Source of the DNA: Asterella californica
Taxonomy: Eukaryota; Streptophyta; Marchantiopsida; Marchantiales; Aytoniaceae
Assembly (NCBI GenBank): GCA_036924285.1
Contig: JAYKYS010000007.1
Span: 14,880,001 to 14,944,000 of the forward strand
Reading direction: 5' to 3'
Length of the DNA stretch: 64,000 bases
The position numbers and the translations under genes are program-made. The number at the start of each line of letters is the position of its first letter. The first letter of the stretch is position 1. The notes under the pieces were generated by a model, which was not told the origin of the DNA, ran no database searches, and saw nothing but the letters and a program-made list of their open reading frames with translations. Shown piece by piece: positions 24,447 through 37,315 of the stretch.

Positions 24447-25009
24447 TCGTGAGATAAACATATTTTTGCATCTTGAATGCACTCCTCCCAACCTCCCTTC
24501 ACATCCGTCTCCATCCAAATATCTTGCTGTTGTTTGCATGTAGTTAGTTCATCTACTTTCCAGCGACACTAGCTACCCATCAGTTTGACCGTCACAACTT
24601 TATTTGATACAATCAGAGGATGCTATAGGATCGCTCAACCAAACTTGATAGAGTCTCAATACAACTTTATGTACACCTTGGTCTCCAAAGCATCCCAACA
24701 AGATAAAGCATGCATGCTCCAATGCACTACTCAGATCACAACATAGCATCAAGGATGACGGTATCTGGTAGCTCTGAAAATCCAAACAACGGCTTATGAC
24801 TCATCGTGACTCTATTTTTCCTTCATCACAAAGAGCTGAAATCAGCCCCACACCTTCACAATGTCGAGTTGTATGCAAACATAGTAGTTTCAGCAACAAA
24901 CTACTCCCCAATTGCTCAAAATGAACCTGAAGATCACAATAGATGTGATCGAAAACCAAAACCCGTTAATAACAAAAGTTTTTCCAAACTTTGAGACCTC
25001 AGTTCTCTC
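24447..25009. other. repeat-derived intergenic sequence, no gene seen
   Basis: It lies between two related LTR-like copies. There is no reading frame with recognisable content and no clear repeat structure. Confidence 0.4.
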
Positions 25010-26407
25010 AATTCAGTTGACTAATGGTTACCAAATTTCACAGGAAGCTTTATTGGACCCTTCACTCTTACCTTGAACAATTTTCAGATAGAAACCTCAA
25101 ACCAACTCTCAGATATGGATCAAACTGTAATCTGTGCTAACTTAAGAATTTTACAGACCCAAGTACATTTGATCCAAGACCTTGAACAATTTATTAGACC
25201 ATTTGAGATGAAATTTTTTAGATATCTTACAGATAAGACATCACTCAATCCTGGAAAATTTGACTCATAAATTCGATCCAGAACTCAAGAAATAGTCAAT
25301 CTCTCATGACTGTCATAGTTCGCAGTATCCGTCTCATCACGTTTACACTTCTCAACTTCAATTGATCGGTTCACAATCCAAATCGATCAAGAATCGGCTG
25401 AAATTGATATCAAAACGACCAACTCGTCGCCTGCTCTCCAACCCAACTGAAAGCTCCTCAAAGCTCCTCACAAGTCTCTCGGTACTACCAAAAATATTGC
25501 AATGGATATAAATTACACCCCGTCCACTCAATCGATCATAACATCCTCAATCTTCCATGAAATTGTTGATCCGTCATCTTAGATTGTACCCCTGGTTGAG
25601 CGCTTTCCAACCATATCCTTCCACGCGTGAATGACCCTCTGAAGTACCCCAAAACCACAGAAAACTTCATGAGGAGCAACGAGAATATCATTGGTCCAAA
25701 AGTAGACCAATGAGAGCAAAAAAAAGCTTTGATCTTTTGTCCTTTCTTCACCCAACTTTTTCCTCTAGCAGAAATTTTTACACTCAAAGAAACACTAGAC
25801 ACCACTAAGACTAGAAGAAATCAGAAATCCTTGAGACTTGTCAAAGGATTCTCTACGAACCGTAAGTACACAGAAGCGCTCAACCAGAATGAACCAATTG
25901 AGTTGCAGACTAATACAAAGTCAATATACAACCTGAAAATGATCTACAATGAAAGATACGACAAAAAGAAATGGTGAGGTTATCACTCGGATGAAATACT
26001 CTTTCCCAAAGTTCCTCATGATCCATGGCTCATGATTGATCTTTGATATGCAATGACACCAAATATCGACCCAGACGTTGAAAGGAACGTTGGCTGGGTA
26101 GTTGATATCTATTCTTCGTCACAACAAGATGTACACTGTCAAATTCCAAGTCTCTCCATATGTAACAATCGGAAAAATCATCGGAAGCTATGAGTATATT
26201 ACCTTTCTCATGAATTCATCGTCAAAATACACAACTAACCACTGTCGAAAGTGATCCCGGTGATGTAATGAAGCTTGACATGAAGCGGATTCGAGAAAGG
26301 AAGATCTGGAGCTGGTATCAGACTTCCGTCCATAACCACCACTCTCGCAGTTCTTCACTCCTCCATGTAGACCATCGAGAAACTCTCACGAATCACCCGT
26401 TGTCGCG
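25010..26407 (-). repeat. LTR, 3' portion, separated from its 5' portion by an insertion
   Basis: Related to 22447-24446. Similarity runs up to about 26,407 and resumes at about 28,425, where it continues to the LTR start at 28679. The two pieces together correspond to one LTR read on the minus strand, following the pol remnant at 28680-31335. Confidence 0.55.
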
Positions 26408-28424
26408 TCGTGGACCGGCTCCTACCTAAAATTCAGACTTCGATGCTTGTCGCTCCAAAGACACTCATGAGAAAAGCAAGCTAGGCCCTAGCTTACGGGC
26501 TTTTGGCACGACTTCGGATCTTCACTTTCATTACATGGATGGGTAGAGCTCCTTGTCAACTTCCCATGGACACTTTGTCTACTTCAATTGGACGCCTAAT
26601 GGAGAAGTTACAAGATTCGAAAGATGCATAAAATAAGCTAGGCTCTAGCTTACGAGCTTTTGGTACAATTTCAGATCTCTACTTTCATCGCATCAGTGGA
26701 TAGAGCTCTTTGTCAGCTTTCCATAGGCACTTTGTTTACTTCATTTGGACGCCTAGTGGAGAAGTTACGAGACTCGAAAGATGGATAAAACAAGCTAGGC
26801 CCCAGCTTACGGACTTTTGGCACAACTTCGGATCTTCATTTTCATTACATCGATGGGTAGAGCTCGTTGTCATCTTTCCATGGGCACTTCGTCTATTTCA
26901 TTTGGACGCTTAGTGGAGAAATTACGTGATTTGGAAGATGGAAAAATCAAGTTGGACTCTAGTTTACTTGCTGACTGGGTATTTGTAGCTCCAAGCGTTA
27001 TACTAAGGACGCAAAGGGCTTGCTTCCTCATTATTGAAGAGAACTTGTACGTATAGAGACTGACGTAAGGGGGCAACTTAAGGGGGCAACTTGTTTCTAC
27101 GACCTATCGGTGGACTTTTGGAGAATTGGGAAGTCCAATACACGCACGCAAGGTATCAAAGGGTTCAGATCTGTGCAGGTTATGTGAGGGTTAAGACGGT
27201 TCTTGAAGAGACGGATCGGGGGATGTGTTCTGGGAGAAATTAAGACGCAGAGAGGAGATTTTGAGAGCTTCAGTGATCTATGAAGGAGAGTTGGATCGTT
27301 CGGATCGTTCCGGAGTCCAAACTTGCTATCCTTGGATCCATCGGGATCAGAACAGCGAGTTCTTCAGGAAATTGAAGATGATACCAAGTTTCATCGAGCG
27401 GTTTGGGAGTTATGAGTGAAATTGGCTCGCAGGGAAGCGCTTGCGTCAGATTTTTCATCGTCTACGATCTGAGATTGGGTTGTTCTTCGCAATCGGTGAG
27501 CCAAACTCTTCGTTCTTGATGCCTATGCGATCAGGGAGTCTTCATCTACGCATAGGAGAAGACCGTACGTGGATTGGGTTGTTGGTTTGGGTGTGGTGAG
27601 CAAGTTTGAGCCATAGGGAGTCGATTTACATCAGTTTTTGCAACCTACGATCAAATTTCTTGCGCGGTTTTGCAAGGGGAACTCCAAATGACTTGTTTGG
27701 AGTCTCGTTGGGTTCAGGGTAGCTAGATCTACCTACCAGAGAAGACGGATATCAGTTTAGACGATCCATTTGTGCGGTGTGTGCGATTTTAAGCCGCAGG
27801 GAGGAGTTTTTGAAGGTTCGGTCACCTGTGATCGAAAACCGGCGACATCTCGACTATCAGGAGCCGGATCTGATAGTTCTTGAGGCCAACGGAGTCAAGG
27901 AAGAAGACCCTGTCGACATCTGAAGACTGTTTGACGAAAGAAGAAAGTTCTCAAATAGATCTTTTTCGATTCCTTTGCTACGGATTTCGTCCTTTTGAGT
28001 TCGTTAGGGACTTAGTTGGTTGTGTACGGCTTGTGGTAACTAGCTTTAGCTAAGAGCTTATACATGGATGTGGTTTGGACTTGGGTTTCAATCGTGTCAT
28101 GTGCAGCTCTTTTGGTTAGCAAAGAGAAGTTTCTCTTGCCTTGAGCTACGCTTCGATGGTTTTGGGTCAGGGTTGTGATTCAGAGGTTTGTTTTAGGGGC
28201 TTTGAAGCAGGTTACAGACCGCTCTGATCTGTTTCTCAATTTTGTGCTCTTAAGAGAAAGATCCGGCAGTGTACATACATTTGGAGTTGGTATATATTGC
28301 AGCATTCCTTTTCGTGGTTGTTTTTCTCTGTCTTGTCTCTGTTCAGCACACATCATCTCCACAGCCAGGAATCTCGCGTTTTCTAGACATCCTTCACGCA
28401 AAATCTGACACGATATCGTTAAGA
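26408..28424 (+). mobile_element. ~2-kb solo-LTR-like insertion
   Basis: It interrupts the LTR above. The left edge reads TGTCGCGTCGTGG, like other LTR starts in this window, and the right end is near GATATCGTTA at about 28,420. It carries no pol frames. Parts of it (27105-27190 and 28305-28420) recur at 33470-33690 with the middle missing. A perfect target duplication is not seen (CGTT-like bases on both sides), so the exact edges are uncertain. Confidence 0.45.
26478..26955 (+). repeat. tandem array, 157-bp unit, three copies plus a partial one
   Basis: Units start at 26478, 26635 and 26792 with AAGCTAGGC, and a fourth begins at 26949 (AAGTTGGAC). Spacing is exactly 157 bases each time. 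The units contain conserved blocks such as GGTAGAGCTC.TTGTC and GGACGC.TA.TGGAGAA.TTAC. Confidence 0.85.
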
Positions 28425-28679
28425 TAGAATGCTTTAGGAACCTTCGAACCGTCATTTTTGTGTCCAAATTCGACGAGAAGGACCACTAAAGTGAACGCGC
28501 ACAGATTGGTGATTTGGCATGTTTCACTACTGTGCGATCACTGAGATAGATTATCACGATGTGACACTCATCACACTATTCGGTGAGTTACATACATGAG
28601 AAGATTCACGTAACATATAAAAGAAACACATCCTAAGTCCTACGAGTATTTCACACAAGAGCCGTACCACAACACGACA
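28425..28679 (-). repeat. LTR, 5' portion (LTR start TGTCGTGTTGTGG)
   Basis: On the minus strand the LTR begins at 28679, directly after the pol remnant. Its first ~250 bases align with those below 24446. It is cut off at about 28,425 by the insertion at 26408-28424. Confidence 0.65.
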
Positions 28680-31335
28680 TCCATAATCTTCTCCATCATC
28701 GTCTAAGAGATCAAACTCTGCTCCGACTTCCTCCATGCTTATCTCCTCATCTCGCTTCTTGAAGAGTTTCACACTCTTGCCTGCAATGGGAACCTCCTCT
28801 TTCAACTTCTCCGATGCAATCTCTACATCTTCAGGTCTTCTCTCTAGTTGACGAATTCGGACAACAAGAAGATCTTCTATAGACATACTATCCTCCCAAG
28901 ATAGAACACTCCAAGTGGGTATGTGCTCCTCAATGGGCATGATAGGTTTCTGTCCTTGCATCAACTCCGTCGGCATATATCCCGTGATTGAACTATGAGT
29001 CAAACGATCAACCCATGATACAAATCAAAGAAGTCTTGGTCATTTTCTTGTCTTCTCCTTGCAAGCTTTCACAATAACTTTCACAATAGGAGGATGACCA
29101 CGTTCACTCCTCCGGATTGTAGACTATGGTGAGAGCTAACTTCACACCACATTTCTTGAAGAACGCTTTAGCCTCATCAGTGTTCAGCCCCCCTCAATCA
29201 GTTGTGATCTTCCCAACACAACCATATCTACAAACCACATCCTCCAACAGAAATTTGCAGACTCCCTCAATGGATTTTGTCCATAAGGCTCGTCCTTCCA
29301 CTTGGTTGGACAAATCCTCACGTGCCAAAGCTAGATATCGCATTTGTCATATACCAAGCGGCATAATAATAAGATCTACTACCCACTTATAATGCATTAC
29401 AAGTGGATAAGTAGGATGTAACACATCTCGATGCAGAATTCTTGAATACTCTTGACAGGTTTGGCATGTCTCCACAAACTGAATTACATCTCTATACATG
29501 TTATCCTTCAGCTTTGTAAAAGTGGCATAAATATCTCTATGACCTGCCCACAAGCTCTCATGAAACTCCTGCATGAGTAACTTCTGCATGTCAACCTTGC
29601 ACGCAACCCTTTGTGGCAACTTACTACCTTGCTTAGCTCGCTTCCACAAATAATCACCTTGTAGCAAGTAGTTATAAGCCTTCCTCCTGATTTGTTTAAA
29701 GTGGGCATCACTCCATCTTGGCCGTCTAGTCAACAAGCTTAGATAGCGTCCTATGTCCATTCTCCTTCATATAGCTCCTCCATGAATGATTTTGAATGCT
29801 TACTCTCACCTCCTTGAGCTCTACAGAAAACAGTAGTACCAACTCCTCAACCATCTCCTCCTCCCTCTCATACCTTGCACGAGATAACATATCAGCTACT
29901 GGGTTGTTCTTCTCTGTTATGTGTTTGAACTCAAGATTTAAGGACTTAATGTAAGTAATACAACGTAGCATAGCAATATCAAGGGTATTATAGTTTATAA
30001 TCATCCACAATAGTGATAAACAATCTGTTTCTACTACTACTGACGCTCTACAAATAGTCCTTTTTGGCTTTCATAGCTGTAACTACTCCCCATAACTCTC
30101 TCTTCACCTGAGGATAGTTCCTATATCATTCACTCAACACCTTTGCTCCAAACTGACTGCAAACCGATTCTCTTCTTCATCATCATGTCCTATTGCTCAT
30201 CCAATGACTATCGAGCTAATATCAACAATAAGTATCACTGGTTTACTGTCCTCATAGCTCACACGACGAAGTATAGATGGAGAAGATAACAACTGCTTCA
30301 ATCTCTGAATCGTCTCAGTATGTCTCTCCTCCCATGCAAACCTCTTGTGCTTTCTCAACATATCATAAAGAGGATCAGCCACATGTGCAAAATGTGGAAT
30401 CCACACATGATAGAAGACACAAGCTCCAAGGAACCTTCTCACCTCTGTTGTTGAGCTATAAGTATTCTTCATCCGCTGTATGACATCCACTTTATCAAGA
30501 TCAGATTTACGTCTAAAACCATCCACATAAGTGCCTCACAATCACAACTTCTCGCACTCCAAATGAAGACTTTGCATCTGATAGTGTTAAGTGCGTCTCT
30601 TCAAGTCATGGTAAAATCTTATCACAATCTGAAATGTGATCAGCAACAAAGATTCTACAGCTCTTTTGTCCATTGTCTCATCTTTCTCCTCCTCTACACA
30701 TCTCTTAATTGGAATGTCATCCAAGAAAGGCATGGTCTTCTCAAACTCTCGAAGAACCTTGTTCATCCCATTCATCATGTGCGCTACCGAGTTTGTTGCT
30801 CCTTGTGGCAGCGTGCACATTCTGACCAACTTCAACGGTGTCCTCATGGTGGTGATATCTCTATTCTGCTCAGCAAGTTGAAACTGATCATATCTAGAGT
30901 AAAGATCTCTTATAGAGTAAATAGCCCTTCCAGCAAACGCTTCAGCAAACTCTCCTACGATAGGTCCTATGCTTGTATTTCTGATGGTCACTTGGTTCAC
31001 AAGCTGCATATCTTGGATGAATCATAATGCACCACTCTTTCTTTGGTACTGTAAACCAACGACTAAAGTATGGTGCAAATGATGGTTCCAAGATCTTCGT
31101 CTGCATCTTCTTCTTCAAGAGCTCTATGAGTTTCGGTAGATGCGCTCTAGGTACAAGAATTGACTTCAAGTCCCAAGGAGCATGTGGAACTGTGGATATG
31201 ATCATCGGTGTCAAAATGCTAAGATCTACACATCTAATTTTCGAAGCTTCAAAAGCAAAAGCTTTCTCATGCCTCGTTAACATCTCCCTAAACTTATTCT
31301 CCTCCACAGATAAAAGAAAATAACTCTTTGAGCAT
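28680..31335 (-). pseudogene. Ty3/gypsy pol remnant (reverse transcriptase, RNase H, integrase)
   Basis: Broken frames follow pol order on the minus strand. Reverse transcriptase runs from 31307 (SRWFTVPKK, LPQGATNSVAHM, PFLDDIPI with the FLDD active site). RNase H lies around 30526-29726 (EVRRFLGACVFY, NPVADMLSRARY). The integrase zinc domain lies in 29760-29347 (HESLWAGHR, CQTC). The integrase end is at 29003-28690 (GYMPTELMQGQKPIMP), where about 70 codons, including the GPY motif, are missing compared with element B. Many stops and frameshifts. Gag and protease are absent: the upstream edge is the LTR at 31336, apparently inserted here. Confidence 0.85.
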
Positions 31336-33100
31336 TGTCGCGACGAGAGTCTTTCTTGGGGAGGACGGACCTCCTAACTGTAATTGATCAGAGAAACGAT
31401 CTAAGGGAAAATAAGTTGTTGCTGGCGATGAGATCTCAAAACCCTACTTCTTGCCGCCACCAATTACAAGACAAACACTCAAACAGACACCCAGCAGACA
31501 CTCAGGTGCACAGATAGATCTTTCAAGATTCAGAATAACTTTATTTTAGTGCTGGCTGCACCATCAATTTCTTCAACTGTAAAGAAAATCTCTCTCTCTT
31601 CCTCTCTTGTGCATCTCTCTCTTCGTCTACTACTTTTCTGCCAAAAATCTACCAAGTTCACATCAATCTCAATCTAGTAGGTGAAATTCAGGCCCCTGAC
31701 TCTTATTCCTCTCCTTGCGTCAACCTCCCGACTGAAAGCTCTTAGAAATTTGATTCAACAACGATCAAAAGTCTCTCACAGATCATCAAACTGATTTCCG
31801 CTCAATAATCTCCCTCTTGAAGATAATTTTCTCCAAAAACCGGTTGTTAGACACAGTTCAAGCCCTAAAGCGCTTGGCCCCCTCCTTGCGACGACCTCCT
31901 AATTCAGTCTTCTCAGAAATTTGATCTCTCTTGCTCCCAAGTTTCTCCTGTGCGTCTCGATGGCTTCCCCTTCAGCTCTCTGCAAAAGTCTCCTTTCTCC
32001 CGCGGCCGCAGGTTAATTAACCTAAAAGCTAAATCCCTAGCTAAGCTGCCCCCTGCTGTCCTTATAAGCAGAACTACTTATCAGAAGCAGACCCCTAGCT
32101 AAGCTGCCCCCTACTGTCCTTACGTACAAAACCTTAATTACTAAACTAGCTCCATTTTTAACAGAAGCTTCACAACTGCCTTTACAAAGCCGACCCCTTC
32201 ATTACTAAAGGTCTCACAGCTTTCTTTGTCATTGCTAAGCTGACTCGATGATTAATTAACTGATTAACAAAAGTTTCCCGTGCTCTTGATGCCACCCTGA
32301 ATATACCACAAGCTATCCGATGTAGGCCGAAGCCCATACACTTATGGGGCTGTCCCACAGGACTTACAGCCCCCCCATATGCGCATCAGGTATCTCTCAT
32401 GGTATATTCACGGTGGCATGCGGAGGCTTAGGTCAGGAAGCTCATGATTAAGGGAGATACCGATCTCCTGCCTCTAGATATGTAGGACGTGGCTGCATAT
32501 CCAACATAGACTCCCTTCCAGGAGGTCAACATGCCGAAATAGGAACCAGAGGCCAAGGGGAATTGATCCTGAGACCACTTTCTTCCTAGGCAGGCGCCCT
32601 ATCACTGGGATGGCCTTTGGTTCGTTCAAGAAGGTTAAAAATTCTATAAATATGTTTTCCTGAAGAAGTTTTCCTGTAAAGTCTTTACTAGCCTTTCCTA
32701 CGCTAACTTCTCTATACAACTCCATTTTTAATGAATAAAGACTCAAAACTATAGTACTTGTAACGCTATCAGATTCTAAGTTAGAGTCACGAGCCAGAAT
32801 CGACGGATTTCTCTCTTTCGCATATTTCTCAGCCTAAAACATGTACCAACTATCACTTAGAACACTTTCTATCAAAACCGGAAGTACGAAGTCGCTCTGC
32901 TCGTCGAGCTCTGCATTCTGGTGTCTTTCGACCCCTTTCAGGGTGATATTTCAGTCCAAGCTAAGGGGCAGCTTGCCAAGCATAGCCTCAGCTTAGCTCC
33001 TGCCCAGCTTGATAAGCTAGGGTGCAGCTTCCTGAACAAATGCTGGTTGAGTGTCTTCTGAAGCTCCGTTTCATCATCTTGAATGCCACGTAGTACGACA
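31336..33100 (-). repeat. LTR, inverted partner of 16015-22446
   Basis: On the minus strand it starts TGTCGTACTACG at 33100, directly after a polypurine tract, and ends GTCGCGACA at 31336. It is 1,765 bases long, against 1,764 for the + copy without its insertion. It shows the uninterrupted sequence at the site where the + copy carries the 4.66-kb element. Confidence 0.85.
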
Positions 33101-33460
33101 TTCACCCCCACCAAACCTGCACATCCTCCGATATGTGCCAACCTTTCCACTAGTCTCCACATCCTTCTCTAAATTGCCATCGTCCTCTTCAACGTCCTCT
33201 ACGTCTTCTTCTGATAGCAGATCTGCATCGGCATCCATCATCTGATCTGACTCCAAGATTCATCTAGCTCAATGGTTTCTCCCTTTTTTCTGAACAATTT
33301 GATACGCTTACCAGCAACAGGAAGTCTTAGAGGTGTATCATCGAGCTCCCGTAAAAATACGTAGCATTCTGATGCACTTCTAAGACAACATACTTGCCAA
33401 ACCACCTCCTAGAAATTTTCCGGACCGTAGAGTGCTGATTCTCTAACATACTGTCGAGAA
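33101..33460 (-). pseudogene. Integrase C-terminal remnant adjoining the LTR
   Basis: On the minus strand it encodes the GPY region and the acidic tail (SDQMMDADADLLSEED), closely matching 15,700-15,990. A polypurine tract follows, then the LTR. It is truncated upstream at about 33,460, so only the 3' end of this element survives. Confidence 0.75.
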
Positions 33461-33469
33461 AACAGACTA

Positions 33470-33690
33470 GTGTCTACAACTTGTCGATGGACGGTTTGGG
33501 AGATTGGGAGGTCCAATGCATTCGCACAAGCTGTCATTGGGTTCAAATATATGCAAGCTACACATAAGTTTTCGTGGTTGTTTTCCTCTCTTGTCTTTGT
33601 TCAGCCACATGATATCTTTATAGTCAAGAACCTCACATTTTTCTAGACAACTTTCACGCACAATATGATATGATATTGTTATCATATTGT
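33470..33690 (+). repeat. deleted copy of the LTR-like sequence at 26408-28424
   Basis: It joins a segment like 27105-27190 to one like 28305-28420 (TTTTCGTGGTTGTTTT, TTCTAGACA), lacking about 1.1 kb in between. Confidence 0.6.
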
Positions 33691-34211
33691 CCGTTGCATG
33701 AGGGGTTTCCGAGAAAACATAAGGTTATTGGCTGTGGAGTTTTCTCATAGGTAAGAAGGTGTGTCAAGAAATATATAACCAACCAAAATCGTGTTTTAAG
33801 TATAAATTTGCTCTTTATTTACACTAGCAAATCCAGTAAAATTCTGAAGTTTGCAATTCACTCCAAATCTCTAAACTTTCATAAGCGCATAAGCTTTTCG
33901 TCCAAAAGCACCTCAAAAAACCTCCCAAACTCTAAACACACCGGAAACAAGCTGATAACTCGATAGTTTGATAACATGTGAAACCAAATGATCTCACTTT
34001 TGTCTTCTCAAGCTCTACTTTTATAGTGCATGGATGTATCATAGTTAGGTACACGTTGTCGTAAGGCTAGAGCAGCTTCTGCGAAAGAGCGGAACCTTCT
34101 AACTGTGATAAGATGTGAGGTTGTTGCGGTTAGTACTTTCTCTCGATGGGTACAGGAGGTTTTTTAACAAACTTTGACACACAGTAGAGACAATTTTGGT
34201 AATCATTTTTC
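33691..34211. other. intergenic repeat-derived sequence, no gene seen
   Basis: No coding homology is visible. It lies between an LTR fragment and the truncated end of a gag-pol remnant. Confidence 0.4.
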
Positions 34212-36470
34212 TCACTTGATAAGGTGATAAACTACAAACAACTTAATAAGCTTCGGCAGCAAGGTACGAGGGACTAGAATCAGCTTTAAGTCTAAAGATA
34301 CGTGAGTAACAGTGAAGATAACCATCAGAGCTATCATAATATGAGCCACACAACCGATCTCTTCAATTGGAAAAGAAAATGTCTTATCATGACCAACAAT
34401 CATCTGCTCGAAAGCTTTTCTCTACTTTATTGAAGAAACCACTCCTCTTATCTAGAGCTACTCGTGCGTCTCTTGTCTTATTTGTGCAAGATCTCTAAGT
34501 ACAGACTCAATGACCGCTAACTCTATCTGCTATTATGAATCGATAAGCAATTTGGTCATCACGGACTTCACCTCCTTTGCTACAGTCCTTGCTATTTGAT
34601 GTGCACCTTTGCTTCTTCACGAGAGCCACACCAGTAGATTGCATCTTTCTATCCACTCTCTAGTCTCCGATGAGGACGAGATTGCAAGTACGTAGTAGTC
34701 TCCTCATAGACTATACGAGGGTGGATGAGAATCACCACCCTACCTCTCATCTGCTCCATCAATATATCTACATCATCCAGCCAAGGAATAAAAGATTGGA
34801 CATCTACAAACTCTTTGTACATAACCAAAATCATCTCATCTTTTTTCACAACTCATGTACAACGCAGATCTACCACATGCTTCTCCATTCGCCCCCTGCT
34901 CTTTACAGTCAAATCCTCTACTGGTATAAACTCACTCCAATCATCAAAACTGAAAGTCATCAAGCCGTACAAGCTCAGTACACTCATATTCACATAATCT
35001 TGAGCAGCCTCTTCATCAATCTCTTGTGATCCCTCAAGCTGTTCAAGAGAGATCATGGTAATAATGGATCATTCACTTGCTATCCCGTCTTACAAGAGTG
35101 GGTTCTAAAAACTCTTATTCTTACAGATATGAATCTCTTAAATTCTGTCCGTTGCGTTCGTGGTTCATACAAATGATCATAAATGCACAAAACGTTTCAT
35201 CTAGACTATGTATCCTAGCATAGTGAGATCCGTCATTCACCACTCTGATCTCCATCTGTACCACAGTGATGTACGGTTAACCAAGAATAACAAGATAAGA
35301 AGTAGAAGAATACACTAAGAAGTGCTCATCTATCTCCACGTCACCTACCTTCACCCTCATATTAAAACATGTGTCATTTAACTCACCCTTCTGATTGTTG
35401 ACAAAATGCAACATCCAACCGTGGTTCAGTTTGATCAACCACTGTTCTCGCTTGTACACCTCTCATTGCATGATGTTGATATCTGATCCGTGATCAACGA
35501 TCGTAGCAACATGTTCAGACAGACTTTCAAGATGTACTCATGTAACAGCCGTAGCACGAGCCCAAAGTCTCTTTTTGAAGTCACTATCAGTAGTTGGGCT
35601 CTCCTCGTCAACTTCCTCATCATCAAACTCAATTGCGTTAGTACTAGCAACAAACGCTTCTTGCTGGTACCCTTTGTCATCAACCTCTTGAAAATGCACC
35701 TTTTCAAATTCTACATCATTCACATAAGCTCCAACCACATCTATCATATGACTCTCCACTTGCTCAGACATCACATGTCTCTTCCATTTGATGATGTCGA
35801 TGATAAGCTTGTGAAACCCCGTCTTCGCAATACCAAGAATCTCTCAAAGAAAAAACTCAACTCATGCATCAAGTATCATCTGTCTTAAAATGCTCTTGAG
35901 ATCAGTAGATGTTTTAATATCTGCACATAACTTATAGGCTGACCCCTTCTCCTTCTCTTGAGCAGTAAAACGTCTATCAGCAGTCGTTGGCTCCTGCTCA
36001 GACCCTCTACACATCCTCCATCAGACTTGGTGTAGGTGGAGGAGCTTGAGAAGTAGACGTGACGTCTTCTGCATGAGCTGCTTGCCTCTTGGTGACTCTT
36101 TGTCCATCTCTCATCTCCTCTAGAACTCCAGTATCAAGTTCAGAGGCATCTCGTCGTCTCTTTTTCTCCACAGAAGCATCCTGCCAATGAACACATCTAT
36201 CCACATCCAAGAATACTTTGCTAGACGTAATGTTCACAAGATCTTCCCAGCTTGTGACTCTACGTATCGTCTCACCTTCTTTCTTCAACACCTCAAACGA
36301 AACTTCAGTGCTACTCTTCTCAGTAGTCATATCTAGCAACGTAAGACTAGCAGAAACTTCAGTATGTGCAGCATATACATCAAGATTTGTCGGTGGTACC
36401 ATCAACGCAGTTACTGTTGCTACCGTAGCAATCAAAGATAGACTTGTCATGCCTCCTCGCCTAAACTTTA
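34212..36470 (-). pseudogene. Ty3/gypsy gag-pol remnant, truncated at both ends
   Basis: It is colinear with element B at about 57.6-59.8 kb. It starts in the gag C-terminal region at about 36,470 (ending LMEDV near 36,008). The protease region follows (35774-35280, NHGWMLHFVNNQKGEL), then a linker (SFDDWSEFIP), and it stops in the N-terminal part of reverse transcriptase (LVPRTLLPKLIKL at about 34,230). Many stops and frameshifts. No LTR adjoins either end. It preserves Trp codons at two places where element B has stops. Confidence 0.8.
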
Positions 36471-36562
36471 TATTCTTATGTTTAGAAAAATATATCAAGA
36501 CAACCACAATGTTGAGTAAAGAAATCAAATATGCATGCTACATCAACTTCGGGAAACTTTTG

Positions 36563-36640
36563 CTCGTTTTCTATTATCAGAAAAGATGTAAGTGTTATGT
36601 AAAATTATATATAAAATTGCAAGAAAAAACTAAGTTTATA
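36563..36640 (+). repeat. AT-rich dispersed motif, copy 2
   Basis: It matches 14933-15010 in order and orientation (TCGTTTTCT, TTATCAGA, TGTAAGTGTTAT). It lies about 100 bases from the truncated gag end of the remnant above. Confidence 0.5.
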
Positions 36641-37315
36641 TGTAAGTGTTAAATGATTACCGCAGATGGAGTTACAAGACTGTCGAGACATACACCATAA
36701 AGCGAGTATAAACAGATGTGCTTTCAAAACTACAAGTGCGAGAGGTTAGGACAACAATTGACTTGGAACTTCTCATGAAGAGACAACTTATCACTTGGCT
36801 TCGTGGACATGTAGCTCTCATTACTCAGAATAAGCTCATGCTTGTTCAACGGATGGCACAATTGAAAGCTTTGGAGAAAAGAGATCTGATATAATCTGGT
36901 AGGTTTATATATCTTGACATACAAGAACACGAGATTACTGACAAGCTGCATGAGAAGTGTGAGGATAACACCACTTAATGAGACGAAAGAGAGAGTGCGA
37001 GAACGTAGAACGATGAATCAAAAAATATCACTTCGATAGTATCTACTGAATTAAGAACAACCAAAACTGCAGACCATCATCTGCAAGCGAGAACCACAAA
37101 TGCTATCACAATGTAATGAAAAACGAGGTTCACTAGACAACGAAGACTAGTCCACCAGATGTCCAAATAACACTACGATGGACCAAGCGAACCAAGGTTG
37201 AAAACATCAAACCATAGATGTGGCAACGATAGCAACAAGTAGCTACGCTTGCAATGGAATTGTGGAACTATGCGATAGTGATTTATCCAGGTCTGTCCTC
37301 TTCCATTCTCTTCTC
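36641..37315. other. no gene recognised
   Basis: Only short frames, none with recognisable content, and no clear repeats. Confidence 0.4.

Noticed and set aside
26478..26955. CRISPR array
   Set aside because: The 157-bp units are contiguous tandem repeats without short repeats and unique spacers, in a plant nuclear context.
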